DNA of 64,000 nt from Spirodela intermedia (taxonomy: Eukaryota; Streptophyta; Magnoliopsida; Alismatales; Araceae), in assembly GCA_902729315.2 (NCBI GenBank), contig LR746278.1, forward strand, positions 3,729,501-3,793,500. Direction: 5' to 3'. A program made the position numbers and the translations under genes. This document shows, piece after piece, positions 24,621-37,918 of this stretch. Position 1 is the first letter of the stretch. Each line of letters starts with the position of its first letter. The notes beneath the pieces were generated by a model that did not search any database, had not been told where the DNA came from, and saw only the letters and a list, made by a program, of their open reading frames with translations.

Positions 24621-27600
24621 ATGCTATATGGTTTTCATGGTGACAAACACACATAAAATAAATAAATAAATGTAATTATGTAATACAAATGACATATGAT
24701 CTAGCTTAATTAATATATTATTTATTAGTAATACATATTAATGGTGCCAAATATCTAGAATCTATTAATGGGAATTTATTTCATTCCCATGCTTAGAATT
24801 ACAGATTTATGATGAGTTTTCTGATTTAAATTGTACCTTTATTTACGCTTAATAAAATTGTAAATAAATACATAGGATACGACAAAAGAAAGTAATGATT
24901 TGAAAATAAAATTTTGCACAAATATTTGAGGTAAAAACTTTAATGAAGGCTTATTTAGTATTATATTATTTTTTATTAGTTTTTGTGAAGAATTAATTGA
25001 TTGAATCCAAACTATTTAAATGGCCATTTAAAATTTTCTGAATATTGTTTAATATAAATTTAGATTTAATTTTTGTGCAGCACTAATTCCCAAAATAATG
25101 ATGTTAAATATTAATATGAAGACTTAGTGTCCCTACTATATAGTCATATTTTATTGATACAATTAGATTTAATTTGGTTTGAAAAGTATTACTTATTTCA
25201 AGATGTACTTAAAGTCATACTTCAATTGATATTAGATTCTTACCATTTACATTAGAATCATTGAGTTTGGGTAAATACATTAGTACTTAACAATTGTGTG
25301 AATTGGTTTAAACTTATATGATATCTGAAATATTTAAAAGATTGGTCATATTGGTTATTGATCACTAAAATTTATGACTAATTTTAGAATTTTAATGTTG
25401 AATAAAAGTGACAAATGGAAGAAGGTTATGATTCAAAATTTTGTATAAATTTAGCCTCTCTCCAATTGTTACATATACTAGAAAGATCATCCTCAACCTC
25501 TCTTTGATCTTGAGTTTCTTTCTAACTATTTTTGCAAAGAATTATATTTGAATTTGAGCAGTCTTTGATGCTTGGTCCAACAACACAACAGGTCAAGTGA
25601 CAATGCCTTCAACAATCATAAAGCTTATTGATGTGAAGATAGAAAATAAAATTAAGAGCAATTTGACTTTCTGTTCATCAAATTTTTGGACATGATTCAA
25701 ATCTTCTCTAAATAACTGAAAATGTAGATGGTGATATTTTCTTTATTTTGGGTGACATAAACATTTGATTATATTAGACCTTCATTAGTCCAGAATTTGA
25801 GGCACATAATTATTATTTCTTAACTCAAAGCCATCAATCTAGAGACAAATTTAGAGGTTAAATTCAAAGAGAGCCCCTTTGGTATTAATGATTGTTACTA
25901 AATATTGGTTTAAAGAAACCCAATAATGGAATAATCTTAGAATTTGGATGTAGCCTAGCCAAACCATTGTAAAAATGTTGCTAGCATCAATGCTTAGATT
26001 TATGAAATCTAAGAAAATTTTGAAATAAAAAAATCAATAAAAAATTACAAAAGATGACTAAACAAGGTTAAAATTAGGATAAGATCAATTTAACTGCTGC
26101 TTTCTTGATCTACATGTGGCCTTAAGTCTAAAATGTTCCTCTAGGAATTTTAAAGCTCAAGTTCTCAAATTGGCCTAGATCAATATATCACTCTCATGCA
26201 TGCATTCTCCACTTATTCAAGAAATAGTTTTCTACCCTAGTTAATACATCATATATCCATGATGTTCTTTGTCTTCTAAGTGAATTTAGACACATATGAT
26301 TGTATGTATTTTTAGTTTTCTTAGTGCATTTAGATGATAGGCAAACTTGTCTACTAGTATCAACCTCAAATAAACCGTTGAAACATGATGATAGCTTGCA
26401 ATGAATTTTTCTACACTTCATAAGCATCATGTGGTTATGGTAATGTCAATGTGTACTCTCTTGCATCTAATGTGCCACACATGTCAATGGTTTCATAACT
26501 CTTGTATGTTCTTGGCACACTTTGATCAAATTGTGCATTGCTGGACAAAGATGCAAGCCTAAACTACTTTGTCACCTTTCATGTGGTCAATAGGCTCTAC
26601 CTTGTAAATGAGTTTACTTAAAAACTACCCTATTGTTGATTTTGTACAAAGGTTTTATAAAACTAGGAGATTCTCATGTTAGATTTAAGGCTACGCTAAG
26701 ATCAACAATAGTTAAATTGATTGTATCCAAATTCTAATTGTTGGTCAATTTTTATAGTCTTTCTTAATCTTCTCTTCTAATATTTTATTCTTTGTGATCT
26801 CTTAAATTTACATCCTAAGGACATTAAGAATTTTATAGTGGTTCAGCTCCTACCTACTCCACTTTACTAAGAATACCTAGTCCTTGGCTTGCACTAATTC
26901 TTTAGTGTGCGCTTGCACTTAGCAAGGCCACAACATCTTTGGAATTTCAAATTGAAATTCTTGTTATATTCGTGGCTCTAGATCGGCCAAAAGTTGATTA
27001 CAAGGATTGATTCCCATGGTGTGAAATGCAAACCATCATCATTAAATTTGCTGCAAAAACTTAGTAAACAACTCATTGACATCTTTTTTAAAGATTAATG
27101 AGGAATTAAAACATGGCCATAATTGTAGGAAGATGTAATTGAATATTTATTGATTCCTTGCCCCCTTTCATGTCTTGAATTTATCTAAATGCCAAAGAAA
27201 GTTTCACTAGGATATGGTTGAAGAGAAATGATTTTTGATCAAGAATCACTCCTAAAATTCTCATTGTGAAGCATGTTTATAAGTTTGTCAAAATTCATTT
27301 CACAATCTCTAAAAATGATTATAAAAAATCAAAGATGATCATTCAAGAGTTTTACTTACTGAAAGAGTAAGATTTATAGGCAATTTTAAATCACACTCTT
27401 CTCCTATTTTTAATCATTCTTTGACATAAACTCCTAAAACTACTTCAACCTTTGAATGATAAAAAACCAATACAATTTCATCCTTCAAGGGTTCAGGATA
27501 TAACTTGTATGTTTCATCCTTCAATCTTGTATGTTTTAACCAATGATATAACTTTTAAGCCTTTAACATACATCTTAGAAGTTATCAATTCTTAAATAAT

Positions 27601-28458
27601 AATATGCTATCATTGAAATCCATATGTAAATACATTTGAAGATAGAGTAATAATTTAATTATAAAATTAAATCTTAATCACCACAAATAGTAATGATTTC
27701 AATCTAAAAATTCATGATAAATTTGGACTTCAAAACATTATAATCAATACATTCATTTAATTATTATCTCAACACACAGTATCATTAATGTTTATTCTCT
27801 ATTAACTTATAATTCTTTAACCTCAAATGCATGTCCAAAGGATCAATCATTTATGTATGTTTGTCCTCATCAAAACTCCTTTAAGATAATTTAGGCCCAT
27901 GAAATCAACACGAGAGGCTTTCTAAAGCCATTCATTTAGTGTGTTTAATGTATAACTTAGTTGAACCCAATGGCTTTGGCATTGAAAAGTGGAGTATGTC
28001 AAACTAACTAAACCATTATTAACTATTATGTATGAATTTCTTTTCCCTAATTAATGTTTAAGAAGTGGACTATAGTGGTGTGTTGGCTGAGCCAACAACT
28101 TTTTCTACACCTAATTGAGAAACTAGACATGAATTGTAAGTTGGGGATCAAATATATCCAACAAGTTGATATTGAGGCTTGGGTTTGTCTTCCATCCTTG
28201 TGTGCAACTTAGTACATATTGGCTAGTATTACCTTCTCTTGTACTCGATTGTACACCGCCTAAGAATATTGGTTGAGGTCTTACATGTAATTCTAGAGTT
28301 TTATGGAAATTTTTATGCCCAAGAGTATCTTTAGGTTAAGGACCTTAGTCTTCCATCTGATGGTGTCCTCCTATATTTGAAGGAAGACATATAAAGAACA
28401 ACATGTTCACTATAATGATGGGTTTTAGGAGGGTTTAGAATGTTCAGTACCTAATGTA
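24621..28458. other. AT-rich intergenic DNA
   Basis: No gene, RNA or clear element seen. The stretch TAGTGGTTCAGCTCCTACCT near 26838 resembles sequence often found in plant LTR elements. A 15-bp palindrome GTTGGCTGAGCCAAC lies near 28083. Confidence 0.4.
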
Positions 28459-31400
28459 TGATAGACGACTTAGTCGTTGTATGATAAATCACATAAATTT
28501 AAAATTTATAAAATTAAAAAACACTAATATTTAGATATTTAAAATTATTTTTGAAAAAATATATAAATTATAATTCAATCAAAAGTTCTAAAAATATTAG
28601 AATTTTTTCAAGTCAATCATAGGGATGTAATATAATATCAGGTAATATCTTAGAATGTTTTTCAAAGAATATGATGTTTTATGAATTTTAGACTATAAAA
28701 TAAGAATAAAATATATTTAAAATTTATGAAAGAAAGAAATAAGGGTTCAAATGTCAAGATGACATCAGAACCCAATGAATGTGAATCAAACAAAAGTAAA
28801 GATTTACTTAGTGATTCTTACATAAGTGATTACAAATAATTTAATTAGTCAAATAAAGATCTGTAAAAGTTAAAAGAATCATAATTGAATGAAGAATAGT
28901 TTGAAAATTTTAAATCACACAAATTATCACTAAATGAAGTAAAAATTAAGTTGAAAGTAGGAAAGGCAAAATTTCAACCTCACAACAATAATCCCTAAAA
29001 TTTTGTGTGTTTGGGAGGATCATCAAATGATGTTTATGGCTAAAAGGCTCTCTTTGGACATAGATGACTTGAACATTTACTAGATCTCCTTTCAAAGTTC
29101 AAAAAATAATAGTAGAAGTTAAATTAGATAAAAATAGTAAAATAGAGTTCTAACATTGTGGTGGTGATGCGTCGACAATACGTATCTTGAACATTCGAAA
29201 AGAGTGTTGTGTAGTGTCCATAGCCTCAAAGGCTCTCATTAGACAAAGACGACATGGGCAATCTTTAGATCTTCTTGTGAAGTCTAAAGATTACAAAATT
29301 AGTTATCAAATTATCTCTAACAATTGTCACTTGACATAGTAGAAAAATAACAACTTTATGACTCTCCAACGTGTGTCACTTAATAGAGATGAGTTGAATG
29401 GAGGTGGGACACATCTTAGGGAGCTTTAACCTTAGTTCGTACAACAAGAGAACGCTCTTCATCGCATCTGATATGCTCTCAAGAGGTGACTACTTGTCTC
29501 TTAGTAGATCATTTTCTTCTTGACAATAGCTTGTACTTCGATCAAGATGATTTATTTGATAGATTCATAATCCTTTTATTGTGAATCGTTTAACAATTTT
29601 AGTAACAATACTTTGTGAATCATATTGACGAGTTTTTTGTTGATGATTGAGCGATTTTAGTAACTTAATCCTTCACTAACGATCTATAGGAAAATCATGA
29701 TTTAATCAAATAAAAAATATGAGTTTTAGCTCTAGTATAACTCAAACTTGTGCTAGTCACCCCCCTACATAAGAGAAAATGAAATAACTACTCAAATACC
29801 TTTATATAGTGACGTCATCATGATATCTCGTTATTATAAATAAGGGGTATTTTAGTTCTTAAAATTATTAAAAATATTTCAAGAAAGGTATGACTCCTAA
29901 TTTAGTTCCACATTAGTTATATGCCAAATGTTGCGACAAATATATAATAATACGAGATTTAGAAATCAATTAGTTCTTATCTCATGTATGTATAACCACT
30001 CCTTGCCCCACAGCTAATGATAAGTCTTTATTATCATGAGTTAATAATTAGTAAATAATATAATTTTAGTTTCAACTCATGATAAATAGACTTATATTTG
30101 TGTTAAAGTATGAAAAGTGGTTTTCAATTGATTAATGTAATTAATTTTTTAGATAATTATGTGATTTTATATGAATTTATATAATTTTTATAGTCTTACT
30201 TTTGAGATAAATAAAGAAAAAAAATAAAAATAAAAAATATAACAAAATAGGAGATACCCACTGGTCAACCGGGCCTACAAGTGGGTCGGAAGTGCAATCA
30301 AGGAGGAGTCACAAGTAGGGGCTCGAGCAATTAAGACCGATAGAGGCACGTGTGCGTCACTCCCCTTCCATGTCATTGGTGGTCAGCTAGTTGTGAGGTA
30401 AAGAGTGATCATACACGTAAGAAAAAAGGACTTGCTTATTAATGTAATATTACTATATATTCACTTGAAACTTCGACGCACAAGTGATGTGGGACTAAAC
30501 CCACATCATACTTTTCTTAGAAGACTTTGATGATTTTAATACCTACAATACCCCTTATTTATAATAGAGATATATCATGATGATGTCATTTTATAAGAGC
30601 ATTAAAGTACTTATATCAAACTTTCTTATGCAGGTAGACAACTAATGTGAGTTTGAATCCTCTTAGAATCAACACTCATATTCTTTATCTGATTATTGTG
30701 ACTTTCCTACAGATTGTCAGTGAAGGATTAAGTTCCTAGAATCACTAGATCATTAGTGAAAATCTCGTCAATGTGATTTACAAAATATTGTTACTAAAAT
30801 TGTTGAACAATTTGTGATAAAATGATCATTAATCTATCGAATAAAGCATCTCTGATTGATTGACAAACAAGCCATCGTCGGAAAGAAGACGATCTACTAG
30901 GAAACGAGTCGCAACCTCTTGAGAGTGTACTAGATGTGATGAAGAGCCTCCTCTTGCTGCGTGGACCTGAGGATAAAGCTCTTTGACATATGCCCACCTC
31001 CATCTAGCTCCTCTCTATTAAGTGATAGCCACCGAAGAGTCGCAAAGTAGCCACTTTTTCACTCTGCTAGGTGACAGTCGTCGAAGATGATTCAACAACC
31101 TATTTCATTAATCTCTATACTTTACAAAGTGATCTAGAAGTTATCTACATCATCCTTGTCTAAGGAGAGCCTTTGAGGTTATGGACACTATACGATGATC
31201 CTCCAAACACTCAAGATTCTAGTACATTGCTAGTGCATCATCATCGCAATGTTGGAACTTTATTTTTCTACTTTCAACTCAATTTTTACTTCATTTAGTG
31301 ATAATTTATATGATTTAAATTTATCAAGATATATTTCATTCAATTATGATTCTTTCACCTTTTACAGATCTTAATTTGATCAATTTAATCATCTGTAATT

Positions 31401-32118
31401 ACTTACATAAGAATCACCAAATGAAACTCTATTTTTCCTCGATTTGCATTCGTCGGGCATTGACGACATCCTAACATTTGTACTCTTTTTTTTCACGAAT
31501 TTTAAATATATTTCATTTTTATTTTCTAGTATAAAATTCATAGCAAATAGTATTCTTAGAGGAAAATTTTGAATAATTACTTGATATTATATTACTCCTT
31601 AAGATCAACCTATAAAATTATCACTATTTTTGGAAGTTTTATTTAATTATAATTGATATATTTGTTCAAAAATACTTTTAAATATTTAAAATTTTATATT
31701 TTCTAGTTTTATAAATTTTAAATTTATGTGATTTACTATACAATGATTAAATCACATCACCTAGCTAACCACCAATGATGTGGAAGGGAGTGACACACAC
31801 GTGTCCTTTATCAGTCCATCCATAACTACTTGAGCTTTTGCTCGTGGTTCTACTTGGCGATGCTTTCGACCTACTTGTAGACTTGACTGGCCAATAGGTC
31901 CTCCTCTTTTTCTTTCTATCTTTTTTATTTTATTTTATTTTTCTTCATTTATCTCAGAAATATGATTATAAAATTTATATAAATTCACATAAAATCACAT
32001 AAGTAACCAAAAGTCACATTAACTAACTAACCATTTTTCATAATTTAATGTAAATATAGGTCTATTTCTTAGAAACTATATTATTTATTATTATTGACTC
32101 ATGATAATGAAGACATCA
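28459..32118 (+). mobile_element. 1.6-1.9 kb noncoding repeat copy S1 (solo-LTR-like), interrupted by S2
   Basis: First of four related copies. It starts near 28459 (CGACTTAGTCGTTGTATGAT), runs to the CCCCACAGCTAA at 30017, is interrupted by copy S2, and resumes at 31763 (AGCTAACCACCAATGATGTG) to end near 32118 (ATAATGAAGACATCA). Alignment by eye to S3 supports this reading. S1 also carries an extra internal partial duplication: the block with GGCTCT, GACAAAGACGACATG and AGATC...CTTGTGAAG appears first near 29010-29090 and again near 29150-29290. It has no ORF. The interior has a TATA-like AATATATAA at about 29939 preceded by a degraded USE-like GTTCCACATTA at 29905. A long U3-like part, TATA, and about 400 bp to a TATCA/CATCA end fit an LTR. 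Confidence 0.7.
30018..31762 (-). mobile_element. Repeat copy S2 (solo-LTR-like), nested inside S1 in antisense
   Basis: Minus-strand copy of the family, from TGATAAGTCTTTATTATCAT at 30018 to AATCACATCACCT at 31762. It is flanked by AGCTAA on both sides (30012-30017 and 31763-31768), which looks like a duplicated target in S1. On the minus strand it has a USE-like GTCCCACATCA (fwd 30485-30495), then TATATA (fwd about 30454-30460), then GTCC at 30431. In this copy GTCC is followed at once by six Ts. S1 and S2 share a roughly 100-bp segment (ACCCCTTATTTATAAT region) that S3 and S4 lack. Confidence 0.75.
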
Positions 32119-35100
32119 ATAACTTAAGGTAACTATTTCTAAGAAATCTAATCTTCTTCTTTAAATTTTAAAGCCTATAAAATTCATATAATTAGTTGTA
32201 AAGGACTTAAAGATTTTGATGTGATTTGGCCTTGTACTTATGTCTACTCTTCAAATAGAATCATATTTTTATGATTGACCATTTTGACTCTTGGACTTGG
32301 GTTTCACAAAATTTCATCTTAAAACTATCTTCTAGATTCACAATTCTAAGAGGTCAATGTTGGTGATAAGGTTTAGCTCTATTGAGTACCTAAATTGAGA
32401 TTTAATCAATTAATTATTATGATAAAAAATGATATATTTCTCTATAGTTTATTTTCAAAAACTATTGTTGACTTTGAATATGTCTTAAAATTTGATGAAA
32501 GATGAAGAATTGAAACTTGGGTGAATGTTGAAGATGTTTCACTTCAATCAGGTTGAAGAATATATGGTATAACTTGATTTGGTTTCTTAAATCATCTAGA
32601 AGGTACCTTAAATCATGATTTTAATATCAAACTCATAATTTTGATGATATAGAATATTCAAATATATTTTTTAAATAATATCCATTAATATTTATAACGT
32701 CATAAGTCATAAAATGAATAATATGAATTCAATCAATTAATTTGATATCAATAACAACACAAAGTATTTATTTATTATCATGGGTATCTAATATATTTAG
32801 TTAACTTTCCTAACTTTCATGCATGTATCTTAATTTCATGAATTTTCATTGATTATACTTGGTTAATCATTACTTTCTATAGTAGTAGTTTATGTAAATA
32901 TTGGTAGTTCTTATTGAGTTAAGGATTAACTCAAGAAGAAAAAATATGATTTTGATGATTTTTAGATAATAAGTTGATTATCTTGAAATTGATGATATCT
33001 GATGTAAGTTGAATTAGGATTGATGTGATGAATATATTGATGTTTAAATTATTTTGATAATGATCTGAAGTCTAATGTTGTATTAGATGAAATTATATTT
33101 TATTTTTCAATCTTTGTCATGGGTATAGATATTAGACCATTTAGATATAAAGATAATAAAATATCTATCCATAATAAATATACTACATTCTTATGAGCAA
33201 CCAATACAAATATTGATGTTGATGTTTATGTATGTTGTTTGAATTTTTCTATATCAATGATTTCAATAAATAGACATATGAGTAACCAATATAAATATCT
33301 TTGATTAAAGATTCAATTAAAATAAATTTCAGAGAGAATTATCAAGGCACTGATTTGATATTTATTTGACAAAATTACTAGTTTTATATCCACACAGGGA
33401 CATAATGGTCTAGAAGCATAACCATTATTACTAAAATAGTTTTTATATTAGAAACTATTGATAGATGTAGATAGAATAGGTGTCAATGGAATGTTGACTG
33501 AAAGAGAAATTTAAAGGTATAAACCATTTTAGAAAAACCCAAATATCAAGGGAGTAATGAATTTTTCTTATTTACTATGACATTTTTTATATTTTGTCAA
33601 GATCCATGAATGTCCTATTAGGGTTTATTTTATGTTGACCATTTGACCTAATAAGGGATAAAGGGCAGTGGCCCACCCTACCTATAAATAAGTTGTTTTG
33701 TCTAAAGTTGGGGCAAGAGAAAAATGCACGATTTCTAGATGATGGCTGCTGCTTCAATAATACTTTTCCTTCACATTGATTCATTTCAACTCTCCAAGAA
33801 TGAAAGATGAGATACTTCAATTCAAGGGAGCTTCAGATGCCTCTCTAATGACTCAAAAGCTTTCTCACTCAACCCAATGTACACAAATATTTATCAACAC
33901 CTTTAACCTTGTTCAATGAAAATATAACTTTGAAGGCTGCGGTAAACTAGTTCATCATAATCTTTTGTGTTTGTGATTTGTTATATGGTATGTAGACTGA
34001 TTGAGATACATGTGGTGTGTTGTTAAAATGAGGCACTAGTGGTATACCTATAATGAAGAAACTTAAAGACTTAGAAACTCTAAGGTTAGAGTTTTAGGTT
34101 GACTAGTCACAGGCTTATATAGCATGGGAATGTAAAGCATTCTTGATTTCCTTAAAATCAAGGTTATATTTTAGGGTGGAATAGTGAAATTGAGGTAGAG
34201 CCCATGAAAGTTAATGTAGGTCAAAAGAGTTGATTGAACCACTCTAAAACCTAATGTGAACTATTTATTGTTAGTTCATTTTATATTTCTATATTAATAT
34301 AGAGATATAAAAGAGATATTAGTAGATAAAAAATATAAAAAATATTATGCTTAATCAGAAGAAAAAATTAAAGTCAATTCATCCCCCCCTCTTGAATTAT
34401 CTGGTCAATTGTTAGTAGTGTTGTATGATTTGACCATGATGTCTAGTAGCTGATTGCCTCAAGCTATACTATTTGCACCACATCTTGGTGCAGATTGCTG
34501 GCTTTGATTTGAGTCTTCATCTCCAAGAGGGAGAAGATAGTATGGCTAATTCTCTCCTATGCTATCATGACATTACTCTACTAGTGTTGAGTAAGTCTTC
34601 CCGCTTGTGAAATAACATGAAGGATGTGCCTTTACTCGAAAAAAGAGAATGTGTTGATCTAAAGACTTTAATGTTGACAAATAATAATAAAAGGTGCACT
34701 ATTATTGCACTAAGGCTTGGATGAAGATCTAAATCATTAGATTTAGTCTATTTGTTGTTGTATATCATATTTTATAGATGTTATATGGTCCAAAGAATCA
34801 TTTTAGAAGCAAAGTTAAAAGGTTTTAAAAATAAAAATTAAGAAATAAAGTGTGTCAACATAGTATGGTAAAGCAACTAAAGTAGAAAATCAACAATTGT
34901 GTTGACTTAAATTAGAAATACAAATAGATGGGAGAGAAATGTGTTGACTTATGTGTCAACCTAGCTACAAGAGAGAAAAAAGAGTCATCTTATCTAAAGT
35001 CAAACAAAATCCTAGAAGAGAATTTTTTTTTCCTAAGATACATAAAACATCAAATATAGTAGTATATCTGACACATACCTATTTGAATGAAACTCCAAGA

Positions 35101-35219
35101 GGGGGGTGAATCAGCTTTCTAGTGTTTTCTGCTATTTTTGATTTCTAGCTAATTATAAGTATAAGTTATCTCTAGATGTGTTGACACATATTTGTATAAC
35201 TCTTGCTTAGAAGAGAAAC
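32119..35219. other. AT-rich DNA with an LTR-like stretch, no gene
   Basis: A TATAAATA at 33683-33690 lies in an otherwise LTR-like region (33400-34400) that reaches CATCCCCCCCTCTTG near 34380. A complementary AAGAGGGGGGTGAATCAGC lies near 35097. Such C-rich boundaries are seen next to copia/Sirevirus LTRs, so two opposed LTR ends are possible. The minus-strand frame 33587-33820 overlaps the TATA region and is probably chance. No protein domain was found. Confidence 0.35.
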
Positions 35220-36826
35220 TAATGTGACTTAGTCGTTGTATATTAAATCATGCAAATATAAAATTTATAAAACTAGAAAATACGAATTTTTGGATATTTA
35301 GAAGTATTTATGAACAAATATATCAATTATAATTCAATAAAAATTCCAAAAAATAATGATAATTTTCCAAGTTAATCATAAGGATGTAATATAATATCTG
35401 ATAATTATTCAAAAATTTTCTCAAATAATACTATTTTCTATAAATTTTATACTAAGAAATAAAAAGAAAATATATTTAAAATTCACGAAAAAGAGAAATA
35501 AGGGTGTGATGTTAGGATGACGTCAGGGTTCAGCGAGCGCTAATCAAGCAAAAATAGAGTTCTACTTGGTGATTCTTATATAAGTGATTATAAATAATTT
35601 AATTAATCAAATTAAGATATGTAAAAGTCGAAATAATTGTAATTGAATGAAGTATATTTTGATAAATTAAAATCATACAAATTATCATTAAATGAAGTGT
35701 AAAGTAAGTTAAAAGTAGGAAAAAGAGTTCCGACATCGTAATGGTGATACGTCGATGATGCACTAGAATCCTAAGCATTTAGGAGGATCGTTGTGTAATG
35801 TCTATGACTTCAAAGGCTCTTTTTGAACAAAAACGACGTGAGCAATCTCTAAATATCCTTGTGAAGTCTAGAGATCAATGAAGTGGGTTGTCAAATCATC
35901 TCCGGTGGCTGTCACTCGGTGGAGTAGAAAAATAACAAATTTGCAGCTCTCTAGCAACTGTCACTTGATGAAGAAGAGCTAGATGGAGGTGGGGCACATG
36001 TTAGGGAGCTTCATCTTTAGGTTTGAACAACAAGAGGAGGCTCTTCATCGCATCTGATATGCTCTCAAGAGGTGGGAATTGGTCCCCCAACAGATCGTCC
36101 TCTTCGTAACGACGGCTTATTCGTCAATCAATCAGAGATGCTTTGCTCGATGGATTCGCGATCCTTTTATCGTGAATCATTTAGTAACTTTAGTAACAAT
36201 GCTCTATGAATCGTGTTGACAAGATTTTTGCCGATGATCCAACAATTTTGATTGCTTAATCCTTCACCGACGATCTACAGGAAAGTTGTGATAATTAGAT
36301 CAAAAAATATGAGTTTTGGCTTTGGGAGGATTCAAACCCACGTCAGTTGCTCGCCTTTTCTGAGGAAGGTGTGACATGGGTTTAGTCCCACATTGGTTGT
36401 GCACTGATTTTTCAGGTAAATATATACTAATATTATATTTCTAAGTAAGTCCTTTCTCTCGTGTGTACGACCACTCCTTGCCCCACAGCTGATTGACCAT
36501 TAGTGACGTGGAAGGGAAGTGGCACACACGTGCCCCTATCGGTCCAAGCTACTCGAGCCCCTGTTCGCAACTACTCCCCAATTGAGCAGGACCCCTTCAT
36601 TTGATCTTATTTTTATTTTTTATTTCTTTTTCTTCATTTATCTCAAAAGAAAGACTATAAAAATCATATAAATTCGTGTAAAATCACATAATTACCCAAA
36701 AATTCACATTAATCAATTGAAAACTACTTTTCACACTTTAACACAAATATAAGTCTATTTATCATGAGTTAAGACTAAAACTATATTATTTACTAATTAT
36801 TAACTCATGATAATGAAGACATATCA
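35220..36826 (+). mobile_element. Repeat copy S3 (solo-LTR-like), best-preserved plus-strand copy
   Basis: Starts TAATGTGACTTAGTCGTTGT at 35220 and ends AATGAAGACATATCA at 36826, 1,607 bp. No long ORF. The AT-rich body is interrupted by a GC-rich core (about 36449-36600). Just before the core are a USE-like GTCCCACATTG (36385-36395), AATATATA (36419-36426) and GTCC at 36449, the order and spacing of a plant snRNA promoter. Read as an LTR, it would have a 1.2-kb U3, TATA, and about 0.4 kb of R-U5. No matching target duplication was found at its ends. Confidence 0.75.
36385..36614 (+). promoter_or_regulatory. U6-like promoter cassette and GC-rich core in repeat S3
   Basis: USE-like element GTCCCACATTG (consensus RTCCCACATCG) at 36385-36395, about 24 bp, then the TATA box AATATATA, then about 28 bp to GTCCTTTC at 36449, then about 160 bp of GC-rich sequence ending in TTTTT at 36610-36614. 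In plants a USE-to-TATA spacing of about 25 bp is the Pol III (U6-type) arrangement. The core does not match U6, U3 or 7SL beyond the first few bases. Whether it is transcribed is unknown; a Pol II LTR promoter is the alternative. Confidence 0.4.
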
Positions 36827-37918
36827 AGCACTAATATTTTTATATTGGTTCATCCCTCACTTAGCTACATTCAGTCTTTAAGGAGTTCTCTTACTAATAT
36901 TTTACTATTTCTTTCATGAAATACATGATGATGTTCATGGGCTTAGCCACTCAACGACTCAAGTTCATGTCTACAAAGACTCCACCTTTCTATGACAAAA
37001 ACATCCTACCAATACCTCATCCTATCACCCAACAACATCTCCCCTCACCACCTAATTACCTTTGGTCCTGATAGAAAATATTTCCCTTCAAACTGAATGT
37101 CATTCAAGTTGTCAAAGTCTGATGTCAATTAGGATACAACCTTCAATTCATCATTGATGTATTTGACAAATAGAGCTTGAGATTCTAGCTCAAATATTCT
37201 TTTGGAGAGCCTACTTCTGTTTCTCAAGCCTCTCCTTATATATGAGCAGTTGTCCTTTAACAATTTCCTACTTTGATAGGTCTCAAATATTTAGGAAACT
37301 CATTCAAAAACTTACTATTTTCATAACACAAGGGTACAACCTTTGACCCTCCTACATATCAAAACTTTATATCATCTTATATGTTTAATTTAAAATTTTA
37401 ACTAAACATTTCTTACTTGACGGTGAATTTTTTTTCATTAGAGAACTGAGCCAAATAATCATGTTTGTGCTAAGTTTTTATCTACATAAACTAGTGACAT
37501 GTCATTATCTAGATGTTAAGTTCTAGACTTATTTGTACCATGTAGTTTTCAAACACTTTCGATTCGGTATCCATGTGAGTGTGTAAGAAAATATATAAAT
37601 CTTTCTAGAAGATTATATGTTGTATTTTAAGGTTAGTTCAAATATATAGATAGAAATAATATTATGACCATAATTTACCTATACCAATTTAATCATGTAT
37701 ATTCATTTTATCAAAGTATGATTTCCTGATATATATTGATCAACAATCACATGTTTCTATCACAAAGAATCTTTGGATCTTAAGGATTAATATCTTGAAA
37801 TCATAAACTCCATAAATATAATCATATGGTATCACAATGAACATTTAATTTAACTTCATGACATATACAAATAGTTCTTAATATTGAATAAATAAAATTT
37901 TATTTGTAATATAATAAC
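36827..37918. other. Spacer between repeat copies S3 and S4
   Basis: About 1.1 kb of AT-rich sequence with no gene. It is not related to the two flanking copies, so the pair is not a simple fold-back hairpin. Confidence 0.6.

Noticed and set aside
36340-36360. tRNA-like B box (GGTTTGAATCC on the minus strand of S3)
   Set aside because: No A box at a suitable distance and no tRNA-like fold; a SINE head is not supported.
36449-36609. The GC-rich core as a U6, U3 or 7SL RNA gene
   Set aside because: Only the first few bases resemble U6 (GTCC-CTT); the rest of these RNAs is not present, so no known ncRNA is called.
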